The notes: generated by a model not told the origin, from the letters alone. DNA of 60,089 bases from Arthrobacter sp. 18067 (GCF_902706295.1 NZ_CACSJJ010000029.1:1-60089); one strand, 5' to 3'; positions 24,930-33,431 are shown, counted from the first letter of the stretch. Numbers and translations are program-made.

Positions 24930-25662
24930 CCTCGGGGAGTCTTTCGGCTCCTGGACCATGGGAGACGACGCCTCGATGTTCCGCATCGTGACCAGTGCCA
25001 ATGTGGCCTGCGGCTTCCACGCAGGAGATCCCCTCACCATGCTGGACAGCTGCCGCGCAGCCTTCGAACTGGACGTCCGTGTCGGTGCCCACGTGGGGTA
25101 CAGGGACCTGGCGGGCTTCGGACGGCGTTCCCTGGACATGACGTTCGACGAACTCTTCGGCGATGTGCTCTACCAACTTGGAGCCCTCGACGGCATGGCG
25201 CACGCCGTGGGAGCCTCGGTGGATTACGTGAAACCGCACGGCGCCCTCTACAACAGGATCGTCCGCGATGAAGAGCAGGCCGAGGCTGTGGTTGCCGCCG
25301 TCCACGCGTACGATCCCGGGCTGCCTGTGCTTGGCTTGCCGGGCTCGGCGTGGCTGACACTCGCCGAACAATCCGGTCATCCGGTGTTCCGCGAGGCGTT
25401 CGTGGACAGGGCATACCTGCCGGACGGCACGCTCGTACCCCGCACCCAGGAAGGTGCAGTTCTGCATGACCCGGCCGCCGTGGTGGCACAGGCAGTGCGG
25501 CTGGCAACGCGCAAGGAAGTGCTGGCCATCGACGGAACCGTAGTGCCGGTGCAGGCCGATTCGCTGTGCATCCACGGGGATACGCCCGGCGCCGTCAACA
25601 TGGCTGCCGCGGTCCGGGAGGGCCTTGACCAGGCCGGCGTGCAGATTGAAGCGTTCGCATAG
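24913..25662 (+). CDS. pxpA: 5-oxoprolinase subunit A (LamB/YcsF family)
   Basis: 249 residues from GTG 24913. The N-terminus DLNADLGESFGSW and blocks VTSANVACGFHAGDP, GAHVGYRDLAGFGRR, VKPHGALYN, and CIHGDTPGA near the end are diagnostic. PxpA acts with PxpB and PxpC in ATP-dependent opening of 5-oxoproline to glutamate. It overlaps the upstream membrane-protein gene, and pxpC follows after 28 nt. The expected pxpB does not lie between or next to them. Confidence 0.94.
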   Translation: MDLNADLGESFGSWTMGDDASMFRIVTSANVACGFHAGDPLTMLDSCRAAFELDVRVGAHVGYRDLAGFGRRSLDMTFDELFGDVLYQLGALDGMAHAVGASVDYVKPHGALYNRIVRDEEQAEAVVAAVHAYDPGLPVLGLPGSAWLTLAEQSGHPVFREAFVDRAYLPDGTLVPRTQEGAVLHDPAAVVAQAVRLATRKEVLAIDGTVVPVQADSLCIHGDTPGAVNMAAAVREGLDQAGVQIEAFA

Positions 25663-25690
25663 GCCTGGTTCCTGAAGGAGGGTTTGCCTG

Positions 25691-26482
25691 ATGAGTGCAG
25701 TCGTGACGGATCCGGGGACGTTGACACTTGCTGTCGAGCCCGGTCAGGCCTTGGACCGCGCGTCCATGGACCTCGCCAACGCCCTGCTGGGCAATCCGGA
25801 CACCGCAGCCGGACTTGAGGTGCTGCTGGGCGGGCTCAAGCTGAGGTTCGTGACGGGGTCCGCTCTGGCGGTGTCAGGTGCCGAGGGCATGGTGACGCTC
25901 AACGGCTCTGAACTTCCCCTGAATAAGGCGGTCCGGGTGGCTCCCGGAGCGGTGCTGGAATTCGGTCCCGCGTTGTTTGGGATCCGGTATTACGTTGCTG
26001 TTCAGGGTGGTGTGGACGCTGGAACTGCACCCCTGCGTTCCGGTGCTTCGGTGACTTTCGGACGGCCCCAGGGCCACGGCTTCCCCGAGGTCAATCATCC
26101 CGCTCGGCGTGCGCTGGACCCTGAACGTCCGGTGGTCGCCAGGGTTTCGCGGGGGCCTCAGGTCACGAATTTCGACGCCGCCACGTGGCTTCGGTTGACC
26201 AGCGAACCATGGATTCTCTCGCCGGAGTCGGACCGGGTAGGTGCGCGGCTGGCGGGACGGCCGCTTGAGGTTGTCCCGAGGGAGGGCAGCGCGACTCAAG
26301 CACCCCAGAAACAACCGCTGGAATCAGGCTCAGTCCTCCTGCCGCCGTCGGGCCTTCCCGTTATTGCGTTGGCCGGCCACCCGGTAACTGCCGAGTCCCC
26401 CGTGATAGCGGTGGTCCGCGACGAGGACCTGGACCTGATCGGCCAGGCAAGACCGGGACAGATGGTGCATCTGCTCGGCTGA
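25691..26482 (+). CDS. pxpC: 5-oxoprolinase subunit C (biotin-dependent carboxyltransferase family)
   Basis: 263 residues, with a strong GAAGGAGGG site before ATG 25691. Family marks are GLEVLLGGLKLRF, YYVAVQGGVDA, PVVARVSRGPQVTNFD, EPWILSPESDRVGARLAG, LPPSGLPVIALAGHPVTAESPVIAVVRDEDL and QARPGQMVHLLG. It is shorter than typical PxpC (about 300 residues), mainly by a compact middle. Normally it pairs with PxpB (AHS1 domain), which is absent here. It converges on the MBL gene with a 1-nt gap. Confidence 0.9.
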   Translation: MSAVVTDPGTLTLAVEPGQALDRASMDLANALLGNPDTAAGLEVLLGGLKLRFVTGSALAVSGAEGMVTLNGSELPLNKAVRVAPGAVLEFGPALFGIRYYVAVQGGVDAGTAPLRSGASVTFGRPQGHGFPEVNHPARRALDPERPVVARVSRGPQVTNFDAATWLRLTSEPWILSPESDRVGARLAGRPLEVVPREGSATQAPQKQPLESGSVLLPPSGLPVIALAGHPVTAESPVIAVVRDEDLDLIGQARPGQMVHLLG

Positions 26483-26483
26483 T

Positions 26484-27293
26484 TCAGTCCTGGCCGCGTG
26501 CGGCCAGCCGCTGCATCTGCCAACCATGTACCTCGGCCAGCCATTCCAACGGGGCCGATGGCCCGATGCGAGGGTCGTCGGGTTCCCTGCCATCCCTGAG
26601 CGCCTGCACGTACGCGCGATCCATGGTGACCCGTTCCCGCAGCTGTCCGGATCCGCCCACTGAGCCGTGGCCGGGGATGACTGCAACAACGTTGTCGGCC
26701 ACCGTCTCGAAGAGCCGCAATGCTTCGAGGTAGTCGTCCAAGGGATCTGCTGCCTGCAGGTCGAGGAACGGCATCAGGATGTCGGAAAGCATGTCGCCCG
26801 CAACCAGGACGCCGGCTCCCTCGACCAACAGCGCCGCGTGTCCCGGTGCGTGGGCCTGATGCTCCAGGATGCGGACTGTGGGGCCATCCCACGGAATCTG
26901 TGCAGTCTCGGTGGGCAGGCCGGTGATGAGCCCGAGCAGGTCCATCGGGATCTCCTCGGCGTGTTCCGGTGGCAGCCCTTCGGCCACCTGCTCCTTCCAA
27001 TCCACATTGGACAGGACATCCCGGATGGAGGCCGCGCAGCGGGCTGTGCCGTAACGGGGCGAATCGCCAAAATCGGGGTGCCACAGAACGTGGTCCCAAT
27101 CAGGATGGGTGGAGAAGCCTGCAACCACGGGCTGGCCCAGTTCGCGAAGGTCGTTCGCGAGCGCCGCCATTTCGTTGACCGTGATGCCGGGGTCGATCAG
27201 CAGCACCCCGTCCCGGCCCTGAACCACGGTGCAATTGCTCTGGATGAACTCGCTCTCGTGAACCAGAACGCCTTCAGCAACATGTTTCAGCAT
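26484..27293 (-). CDS. MBL-fold metallo-hydrolase
   Basis: 269 residues, with CAGGAGG before ATG 27293. Metallo-beta-lactamase fold: VLLIDPGITVNEM, then the metal motif HPDWDH at residues 63-68, the downstream histidine in HAPGHAALLVEGAGVLVAGDML and HGSVGG near the end. The normal HxHxDH second histidine is Asp65, a variant known in some MBL subgroups. Substrate unknown. No partner gene is obvious; the VOC gene behind it is transcribed in the same direction. Confidence 0.88.
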   Translation of the reverse strand: MLKHVAEGVLVHESEFIQSNCTVVQGRDGVLLIDPGITVNEMAALANDLRELGQPVVAGFSTHPDWDHVLWHPDFGDSPRYGTARCAASIRDVLSNVDWKEQVAEGLPPEHAEEIPMDLLGLITGLPTETAQIPWDGPTVRILEHQAHAPGHAALLVEGAGVLVAGDMLSDILMPFLDLQAADPLDDYLEALRLFETVADNVVAVIPGHGSVGGSGQLRERVTMDRAYVQALRDGREPDDPRIGPSAPLEWLAEVHGWQMQRLAARGQD

Positions 27294-27338
27294 GGACGTG
27301 CCTCCTGTTTGCAGTGCGACATTGCGTCCACGCCGGTT

Positions 27339-27773
27339 TCAGCCTTGGAGTTTTTGGGCCAGCATGACCAGGATTCCGCTGGGGCCGCGGAGATACGTGA
27401 GTTTATAGATGTCACCGTAGGTCGCTACGCCGCGCAGGGGATGGCATCCGTGCTTCGCAGCTATGGCCAGCGCGTGATCGATGTCGTCCACCGAGAAGGC
27501 AACGCGGTGCATTCCGATCTCGTTGGGAAGCGTTGGGTTGGTCTCGATCGCGTCAGGGTGGATGTATTCGAAAAGCTCCAGTTGCCCGTTGCCATCCGGG
27601 GTTTGGAGCACCGCAATTTTTGCGTGGTTGCCATCCAGCCCCACGGCAGTGTCGGCCCACTCACCGCTGACAGTGTCACGGCCAAGCACCGTGAGGCCGA
27701 GGTCCGTGAAGAAGGCGATTGTTTCTTCGAGGTCCCGAACCGCAATACCGACGTTCTCAAGTTTGATAGGCAT
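27339..27773 (-). CDS. VOC (glyoxalase/bleomycin-resistance) family protein
   Basis: 144 residues, with two beta-alpha-beta-beta-beta modules: KLENVGIAVRDLEETIAFFTDLGLTVLGRD, then MHRVAFSVDDIDHALAIAAKHGC and an ending LRGPSGILVMLAQKL. Glu and His residues at the usual metal sites (LELFEYI, MHRVAF) are present, so a metal-dependent lyase, isomerase or dioxygenase activity is possible. Substrate unknown. It lies upstream of the MBL gene in the same direction, 45 nt apart. Confidence 0.88.
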   Translation of the reverse strand: MPIKLENVGIAVRDLEETIAFFTDLGLTVLGRDTVSGEWADTAVGLDGNHAKIAVLQTPDGNGQLELFEYIHPDAIETNPTLPNEIGMHRVAFSVDDIDHALAIAAKHGCHPLRGVATYGDIYKLTYLRGPSGILVMLAQKLQG

Positions 27774-27787
27774 GCGTTGAAGGTACC

Positions 27788-27817
27788 AAGGTGCACTGGA
27801 TAGCTCCAGTGCACCTT
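27788..27817 (-). terminator. 13-bp perfect hairpin after the DUF445 gene
   Basis: AAGGTGCACTGGA at 27788-27800 pairs exactly with 27805-27817 around a 4-nt loop. It overlaps the DUF445 stop codon and separates that gene from the VOC gene downstream. Confidence 0.75.
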
Positions 27818-29171
27818 ACCCAAACAGCAGATGCGCCACCGTGAAGATCGCCAACCCGGCCAGCGCGCCAACCACGGTTCCATTGATGCGGATGTACTGA
27901 AGGTCCTTGCCCACCTGCAGTTCGATCTTCTGCGACGTTTCCTCGGCATCCCAACGGGCCACAGTATCCGAGATGACGCCGGCGATATCCGAACGGTAGG
28001 TGTTCACGAGGTACCCGGCGGCGTCGCCGATCCACGCGTTGACCTTGCCGGCCAGTTCGTCGTCGTTGACCAGGCGCGTACCGAAGTCGCGGACGGCGCT
28101 CTTGAAGCGCAGGCTCAGTTCGCTGTCGGGATCGTCGACGGCGTTGAGCAGCGCGGTCTTCACGGTTCCCCATGTGCGGGATGCCAGTTCACGGACCTCG
28201 GGGTCGCCCAGGATTTGCGCCTTGATGCTTTCAGCGCGCTCAATCATGGCGGGATCATGCTGCAGATCCTGTGCCAGGTCCGTGAGGTACGCATCGATCG
28301 ACTGGCGTACCTGGTGGTTCTGGTCGGCTTGGACGGCGCGGACAAATTTGGAGAGCTCAACGTACACCCGGTCTCCCACCAGGCCGTCCACGAAGGTCGG
28401 CACCCACAAGGGCGAACGATCCGAGACGAGCCGGTTAACCGTGGCATGGTTGGCGTCCACCCAGTCGGCGGCACGGTCAACCAACAGGTCAACAAGCGTG
28501 TGGTGGTGCCCGTCGGCGAAGATCCGCTCGGCCATCCGTCCAACGGGCGGTCCCCAGGGCGGCGTGAGCAGGTGCTTGCGCACCATACCCTCGATAACTG
28601 CCTGCACGTCGTCGTCGTTCAGGACGGTAAAGGCGCCGCGGATGATCGCGCCGCCTTCCTTGGCTACGCGTTCGGCGCCGCCCGGCGCAGACAGCCACTT
28701 CCCCGCTTTCCGGGCAATGTCGATGCTCGCCAACTTGTCCTGCACAACTTCCTGGGACAGGAAGTTGCTTTCGACGAAGTCGCTGAGCGATTCGCCGATC
28801 TGGTCCTTGCGGCGCGGAATGATGGCCGTGTGGGGGATTTTCAGGCCCATGGGGTACTTGAACAGCGCCGTCACCGCGAACCAGTCGGCCAATGCGCCCA
28901 CCATGCCGCCTTCGGCCGCCGCCCGGACGTATTCCAGCCACGGGTACTGCTTCTGGAACGCGAACGCCAGCGTAAAGATGACGGCCATCGCGATCAGCAG
29001 CGCCAACGCCAACCGTTTCATGCGCAGCAGCGCTGCCGATTTTTCCATGTCGCCAGCAGAAAGGCCGACGACGGCGGAACGTCCTTGTGCGGGTGTGGAA
29101 CTTGTGGCCGGGGCTGGCCGGGCGGGGTTGGTGACGTCTTCGGTTGGGATTTGTTCAGAGTTCACCTGCAT
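27816..29171 (-). CDS. DUF445 domain membrane protein
   Basis: 451 residues from ATG 29171 (MQVNSEQIPTED); an ATG at 29195 would add eight residues. A Pro-rich N-terminus precedes a helix at about 60-80 and the DUF445 signature WLEYVRAAAEGGMVGALADWFAVTALFKYPMGLKIPHTAIIPRRKDQIGESL (seen at about 85-135). A long helical soluble part follows, and a second membrane helix lies at the very end. Members are conserved bacterial envelope proteins of unknown function. The gene is divergent from the glycerophosphodiesterase gene with about 50 nt between starts. Confidence 0.9.
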   Translation of the reverse strand: MQVNSEQIPTEDVTNPARPAPATSSTPAQGRSAVVGLSAGDMEKSAALLRMKRLALALLIAMAVIFTLAFAFQKQYPWLEYVRAAAEGGMVGALADWFAVTALFKYPMGLKIPHTAIIPRRKDQIGESLSDFVESNFLSQEVVQDKLASIDIARKAGKWLSAPGGAERVAKEGGAIIRGAFTVLNDDDVQAVIEGMVRKHLLTPPWGPPVGRMAERIFADGHHHTLVDLLVDRAADWVDANHATVNRLVSDRSPLWVPTFVDGLVGDRVYVELSKFVRAVQADQNHQVRQSIDAYLTDLAQDLQHDPAMIERAESIKAQILGDPEVRELASRTWGTVKTALLNAVDDPDSELSLRFKSAVRDFGTRLVNDDELAGKVNAWIGDAAGYLVNTYRSDIAGVISDTVARWDAEETSQKIELQVGKDLQYIRINGTVVGALAGLAIFTVAHLLFG

Positions 29172-29209
29172 GAGCCCAGCGTAGCCCCCGATCATGCAGC
29201 AGGGTGGGC

Positions 29210-29215
29210 TACCGT
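29210..29215 (+). promoter_or_regulatory. -10-like element of the leaderless GDPD gene
   Basis: TACCGT ends 6 nt before the ATG at 29222, and no ribosome site is present. The -35 region is not convincing. Confidence 0.4.
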
Positions 29216-29221
29216 GTCTGC

Positions 29222-30109
29222 ATGACTAGCGACGACTTCGCCCCAAGCCGGCCCAGGGTCTACGCCCATCGAGGTGCCAGCGCGGCCTTTGCCGAGCACA
29301 CCCGTGCCGCGTACCTGAAGGCCATTGCCGATGGTGCCGATGGTGTGGAATGCGATGTGCACCTGACCCGGGACCAACAGGTTGTGCTGCTGCACGACGC
29401 CAACCTGGACCGGACCTCCACCGGCACGGGGCCAGTCGCGGAGCACACCCTGGAAGAACTCCGGGCGCTGGATTTCTCCTCATGGAAAGGCGCACGGATT
29501 CCCGAGGCCTACGGGGGAGTGGCAGACCAACTCCTTACCCTGCCCGAACTCCTGGATATCCTGCGCGGGGCGGGGCGGGAGATTGGCTTGGCCATTGAGT
29601 TGAAACACCCCAGCCCCTACAAGCTCAAGCTTGAGGACCGCGTGTTGGCCCTACTGGAAGAAGAGGGGTGGACTCCGGAGGAGTCACGGTTGGGGAACAT
29701 CCGGATCTCCTTCATGAGTTTTGATACCGACTCTGTTCAGCGCCTCCTGCAAAGCGTGCCGAAGGAGTACATCTGCCAGTTGGTGGACGACTTTACGGTC
29801 CAAGAACTCCGGCAGGAGCTCGGATTGGGGTTCCTGACGGGCGGCGCCGTAGCCAACGTGATGCGGGCAACCCAGCTTGAAGCCGAACGAGTACTGGACG
29901 AAGGCGAAGTGGCAATTGCCGGCCCGGGAATTGAATACGTGAGGGAGCATGCACGGAACGTACAGCGCTGGTTGGAGTCGGGCCGCATCTTCCGGGTGTG
30001 GACTGTTGACTCGGAAAAGGACGTCGCCCTGTGCCAAGGCCTCGGCATCCACGAAATCACTACCAACAAGCCGGCGCAGGTGCTCGCGCAGCTGATGGTG
30101 TCCCGCTAG
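29222..30109 (+). CDS. Glycerophosphodiester phosphodiesterase
   Basis: 295 residues from ATG 29222. GDPD TIM-barrel marks are YAHRGASAAFAEHTRAAY (catalytic His and Arg), GVECDVHLTRDQQVVLLHDANLDRTSTG (Glu, Asp and the second catalytic His), and LAIELKHP. The C-terminal motif RVWTVDSEKDVALCQGLGIHEITTNKP is standard. It releases sn-glycerol-3-phosphate from deacylated phospholipids, using a divalent metal. No signal peptide, so it is cytosolic. Confidence 0.94.
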   Translation: MTSDDFAPSRPRVYAHRGASAAFAEHTRAAYLKAIADGADGVECDVHLTRDQQVVLLHDANLDRTSTGTGPVAEHTLEELRALDFSSWKGARIPEAYGGVADQLLTLPELLDILRGAGREIGLAIELKHPSPYKLKLEDRVLALLEEEGWTPEESRLGNIRISFMSFDTDSVQRLLQSVPKEYICQLVDDFTVQELRQELGLGFLTGGAVANVMRATQLEAERVLDEGEVAIAGPGIEYVREHARNVQRWLESGRIFRVWTVDSEKDVALCQGLGIHEITTNKPAQVLAQLMVSR

Positions 30110-30166
30110 CTGCTACATAGTTGGGCCTGGCTTTGGGGGTCACCGCGCTTGTGATTGAGTGGTCTC

Positions 30167-30601
30167 ATGTCATTTCGCTGGTCAGCACAAGCAACCCGAA
30201 CAACTTCCGCAGTGGCTTTGAGCGCACTGCTCCTGGCCAGCGCCGCGAAGCACTTCCGCACGCCTAAGTTCTATTACCCGGTGGTCCCGGAGTACCTCTG
30301 CCGTAAGGATGAGCCAGGCAGCCGTCCCAACGGACCCCTGGCAGTTATGTCCCGCGAGGAATGGGTTGCCTCCTCCGGCCTGCTTGAGGTGACTGCCGCC
30401 GTCGGGCTTCTGATCCCTGCTACCCGTAAGGCTGCCGCGAACGCAACCACAGCGATGTTTGCTGCATTCCTCGCGGGGCATATTGACGCCCTCCGGCGCG
30501 CATACGGCCCCAACGGCACGGCGAACGAGCGGCGAATCCACACTGTTCGCCTTCCCCTGCAGATTCCCCTCATCCTGTGGTCGTGGAGTCTCAGGAAATG
30601 A
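30167..30601 (+). CDS. DoxX-like membrane protein
   Basis: 144 residues from ATG 30167. Four hydrophobic segments (TSAVALSALLLASAAKHF, SGLLEVTAAVGLLIPATRKAAA, ATTAMFAAFLAGHIDALRRA, LPLQIPLILWSWSL) follow the DoxX/DoxD-like pattern of small four-helix proteins linked to redox or detoxification. The stop overlaps the azlC start (ATGA), so it heads a three-gene unit with the amino-acid exporter, although no functional link is known to me. Confidence 0.8.
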   Translation: MSFRWSAQATRTTSAVALSALLLASAAKHFRTPKFYYPVVPEYLCRKDEPGSRPNGPLAVMSREEWVASSGLLEVTAAVGLLIPATRKAAANATTAMFAAFLAGHIDALRRAYGPNGTANERRIHTVRLPLQIPLILWSWSLRK

Positions 30602-31356
30602 GCGGCAGTTCCCCTCCCATGAAGCTCAGGGAGTCGCCCGCCTTCAAGATCGCGGTGTCCCTGAGTATCGCCACGGGTCTCTATGGCGTGTCTTTTGGCG
30701 CCCTTGCCGTGGCGTCGGGGTTCGATTTCTGGCAGACGATGGTATTAAGCCTCCTGCTGTTCAGTGGGGGATCGCAGTTTGCTTTCATCGGTGTCGTGGC
30801 CGGCGGGGGCTCCGGGGTGGCGGCCATGACGGCCAGCGCCCTTCTGGGCCTCCGCAACGGAATCTACGGCATGCAGATCAACGCCATGCTGCGCCCCGGC
30901 GGATGGAAACGCTATATCTCTGCCCATGTCACCATCGACGAATCGACGGCCACGGCGTCCGGCCAGTCCGATCCCGATGAGCAGCGACGAGGCTTCTGGA
31001 CTGCCGGAATCGGCATATTCATTTTGTGGAATATTTTCACGGCCATCGGGGCCCTGGCTGGTGACGCCATGGGAGACCCCAAGCAATGGGGCTTGGACGG
31101 AGCAGCTGTTGCGGCGTTCCTGGCCCTGCTGTGGCCAAGGCTGAAGGGCCGCGAACCGTGGGCCATCGCCGCCGCATGCGCGCTGGCCACAATCCTGGCC
31201 GTGCCGTTCGTGCCGTCAGGCGTTCCCATCCTGGTGGCCGCGGTGGTGGCGGGCGTCATCGGCTGGTTCAGCCACGCACGCATGGATGAAGGGCTCGAGC
31301 CGGACGTGGATCCCTACGCAGGGCAGCACAAGCGCGAACACGGGGGCGGGAAATGA
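30598..31356 (+). CDS. azlC: AzlC-type branched-chain amino acid export permease
   Basis: 252 residues from ATG 30598, overlapping the previous stop by 4 nt. Family marks are AVSLSIATGLYGVSFGALAVASGFDFWQTMVLSLLLFSGGSQFAF (seen at about 17-60) and LGLRNGIYGMQINAML, with a HVTIDESTATA loop. AzlC is the large subunit of the AzlCD (BrnFE-like) exporter for branched-chain amino acids and related compounds. azlD follows with a 4-nt overlap. Confidence 0.92.
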   Translation: MSGSSPPMKLRESPAFKIAVSLSIATGLYGVSFGALAVASGFDFWQTMVLSLLLFSGGSQFAFIGVVAGGGSGVAAMTASALLGLRNGIYGMQINAMLRPGGWKRYISAHVTIDESTATASGQSDPDEQRRGFWTAGIGIFILWNIFTAIGALAGDAMGDPKQWGLDGAAVAAFLALLWPRLKGREPWAIAAACALATILAVPFVPSGVPILVAAVVAGVIGWFSHARMDEGLEPDVDPYAGQHKREHGGGK

Positions 31357-31664
31357 ACCTCTGGCTGTGGATTCTTATTGCTTGCGCGCTGGCGTACCTC
31401 ACCAAACTGGTGGGCTATTTTGTGCCCGCCAAGCTGCTGGAGAGCCCTCGGATCATGCACGTCGCCGGCACCATGACCATTGGCCTGCTGGCTTCTTTGA
31501 CAGTTGTGAACGCTGTGGCATCGGGACAAGGCCTGGTCCTCGATGCCCGCATCGGCGCCTTGGTGGCTGCCGCCGTCGCGCTGTGGCTTAGGGCGCCGTT
31601 CCTGGTGGTCGTGATCTCAGGTGCAGCAGCCGCAGCTTTGCTGCGGCTGCTGGGTTGGGGCTAG
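31353..31664 (+). CDS. azlD: AzlD small subunit of branched-chain amino acid exporter
   Basis: 103 residues, three to four helices, with LTKLVGYFVPAKLLESPRIMHVAGTMTIGLLASLTVVNA (seen at about 16-55), the typical AzlD core. It works with AzlC. The stop directly abuts the stop of the convergent TetR gene, leaving no intergenic space; a 13-bp hairpin sits inside its last codons. Confidence 0.9.
   Translation: MNLWLWILIACALAYLTKLVGYFVPAKLLESPRIMHVAGTMTIGLLASLTVVNAVASGQGLVLDARIGALVAAAVALWLRAPFLVVVISGAAAAALLRLLGWG
31624..31652. terminator. Hairpin inside the last codons of azlD
   Basis: CAGCAGCCGCAGC (31624-31636) pairs perfectly with 31640-31652 around a 3-nt loop. As azlD and the TetR gene end back to back, this coding hairpin is the only terminator candidate for either transcript. 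Confidence 0.6.
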
Positions 31665-32294
31665 CTACACGGCTTCCGTCAACGTCACGCCCGGGATATC
31701 CGATTGCTCGGGAAGCGGCCGGGACGGGCGCTCGGTGCGGATAGCGTCTTCGATCAATGCCACCGGACGCTTCCAGGCTTCTGATCCAGGTTCCATGGTG
31801 TCCACTGCCCCGATGAGCATTGCAAGCAGCCGGACCATGTCTTCGATGGTGATGTCACGTCGCAAGGACCCTTGGCCTTGGCCGCGCTCAAGAAGGGTCG
31901 CCATGGATCCGATGAGGCCGCCGGTGATTCCCATCAGGAGTCCGCGTCGGCCGGCGACGGCGTCCAGCAGGTTCGCGTCGTCGCTGGCTACCTTCATGAC
32001 GGCGTCGATGACGTTGATCAGGCCTTCAGCGGCGTCCATGCCGTCCAGGGCGTCCGCTGCCACTGGATCCACATGCTGCCGCAGTTGGCGCGACAACGCG
32101 GCGAGGACCAGTTGCTCTTTATCCGAGAAGTTGCGGAACAGCGTTGCGGGGCCAACTCCAGCGGTGGCGGCAATGGTCTGCAAGGGTACGTCGGGGCCAT
32201 GTTCCCGGAAACACTGCCGGGCAGCAGTGATGATCTTGTCCACATTTCGTGCGGCGTCGGCCCTGAGGGGCTTGCGTTCAGAGGGCTGTTCCAT
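31665..32294 (-). CDS. TetR family transcriptional regulator
   Basis: 209 residues from ATG 32294; the longer frame to 32378 enters the promoter of the divergent gene. The helix-turn-helix is clear (DKIITAARQCFREHGPDVPLQTIAATAGVGPATLFRNFSDKEQLV, about 18-62), followed by a helical ligand-binding domain. This start lacks a ribosome site but has TAATCT 7 nt upstream, so it is probably leaderless. Its target may be the divergent thiamine-binding gene or itself. Confidence 0.9.
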   Translation of the reverse strand: MEQPSERKPLRADAARNVDKIITAARQCFREHGPDVPLQTIAATAGVGPATLFRNFSDKEQLVLAALSRQLRQHVDPVAADALDGMDAAEGLINVIDAVMKVASDDANLLDAVAGRRGLLMGITGGLIGSMATLLERGQGQGSLRRDITIEDMVRLLAMLIGAVDTMEPGSEAWKRPVALIEDAIRTERPSRPLPEQSDIPGVTLTEAV

Positions 32295-32301
32295 GCTTGC
32301 C

Positions 32302-32307
32302 AGATTA
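32302..32307 (-). promoter_or_regulatory. -10 element of leaderless TetR promoter
   Basis: Minus-strand TAATCT lies 7 nt before the start codon at 32294. The 92-nt gap to the next gene also holds two GTTGTTA copies (32329-32360 area), possible operator half sites. Confidence 0.5.
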
Positions 32308-32386
32308 GCAACGGAGGGGTGCTGGCCCGTTGTTACGCGGGAGTACGTTGTTATATGACAAACCAGCACGTGAAACACTGGATTTT

Positions 32387-32719
32387 ATGTTGCTTGCATT
32401 CTCAGTCGCCCCATCGGGCCAGCCCGCTTCCGCCGCCAACGGGGGACCGACCCCCGACGCCTCTGTTCACGACGCCGTAGCTGCCGCCGTCAAGATCGTC
32501 CGCGAGTCCGGATTGCCGAATCAGACGGACTCCATGTTCACCACCATTGAAGGTGAATGGGACGAGGTCTTCGATGTCGTCAAGCGCGCCACCGAGGCCG
32601 TTGGCCGCTATGGCAGCCGCGTGTCCCTGGTGATCAAGGCAGACATCCGTCCCGGTTACAGCGGCGAGCTCACCGGCAAGGTAGAACGCCTGGAAGAAGC
32701 CATCTCCGGCACGGACTAG
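32387..32719 (+). CDS. MTH1187/YkoF-like thiamine-binding protein
   Basis: 110 residues from ATG 32387. The small ferredoxin-like domain has MLLAFSVAPSG at the start, HDAVAAAVKIVRESGLPNQTDSMFTTIEGEWDEVFDVVKRATEAV in the centre and SLVIKADIRPGYSGELTGKVERLE near the end, matching DUF77 proteins. Structural work on relatives shows thiamine binding. It may act in thiamine delivery, but no thi genes are nearby and no TPP riboswitch precedes it. Confidence 0.85.
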   Translation: MLLAFSVAPSGQPASAANGGPTPDASVHDAVAAAVKIVRESGLPNQTDSMFTTIEGEWDEVFDVVKRATEAVGRYGSRVSLVIKADIRPGYSGELTGKVERLEEAISGTD

Positions 32720-32759
32720 ATCCTTCCCCCGAGGTGCCGCGGATGCCAGACTGGGGGCC

Positions 32760-33431
32760 ATGATTGAACACGTGACTGAACCCGGATGGGTTGATGTCGA
32801 GCGTTACCTGACTGACGTCGTCGTCCGTCCTGATCCTGCCCATCAACGCGCCCTGACGTCCGCCGTCGAGGCAGGCATGCCTGCCATCGAAGTAGCGCCC
32901 AACGCGGGCAAGCTGTTGCGGATGCTGGTCCAGATGTCAGGAGCCAGGCGGGTCCTGGAGATCGGAACCCTGGCCGGGTTCAGCAGCATTTGGATGGCGC
33001 AGGGACTGCCCGACGACGGCAGGATAGTTACGTGCGAATTCCTCCAAAAACACGCAGACGTGGCGCGGGCCAACGTTGATGCTGCGGGCGTGGGGCACAA
33101 GGTGGACATCCGGGTGGGGGCAGCGCTGGATACCCTCCCCACACTGGCAAGCCAGGAATCGTTCGACTTCGTCTTCATTGATGCGGACAAGGAAAACGAC
33201 TCCAACTACCTGGACTGGGCCATCAGGCTTGGCCATCCGGGAACGGTGATCGTGGTGGACAACGTCATCTGGGACGGCGCCATCCTTGAACCTGGGCGGG
33301 ACGAGGTCAATGCGCCGGGCATCGTGAAGGCGTTGGAAATGATGGGGCAGGATCCGCGCTTGGACGCCACGGCAATTCAAACCGTTGGCAGCAAGGGCTG
33401 GGACGGTTTCGCGATAGCGCGGGTGCGGTAG
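32760..33431 (+). CDS. O-methyltransferase (caffeoyl-CoA OMT-like)
   Basis: 223 residues. SAM-binding Rossmann fold with MPAIEVAPNAGKLLRML, VLEIGTLAGFSSIWMAQGLP (motif I), DFVFIDADKENDSNYLDWAIRL (metal-binding Asp) and GTVIVVDNVIWDGA. These match the Mg2+-dependent catechol-type O-methyltransferases of family 3. Substrate unknown. The mRNA may be leaderless (CAGACT 7 nt upstream). The acetyltransferase starts at the base after its stop. Confidence 0.92.
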   Translation: MIEHVTEPGWVDVERYLTDVVVRPDPAHQRALTSAVEAGMPAIEVAPNAGKLLRMLVQMSGARRVLEIGTLAGFSSIWMAQGLPDDGRIVTCEFLQKHADVARANVDAAGVGHKVDIRVGAALDTLPTLASQESFDFVFIDADKENDSNYLDWAIRLGHPGTVIVVDNVIWDGAILEPGRDEVNAPGIVKALEMMGQDPRLDATAIQTVGSKGWDGFAIARVR

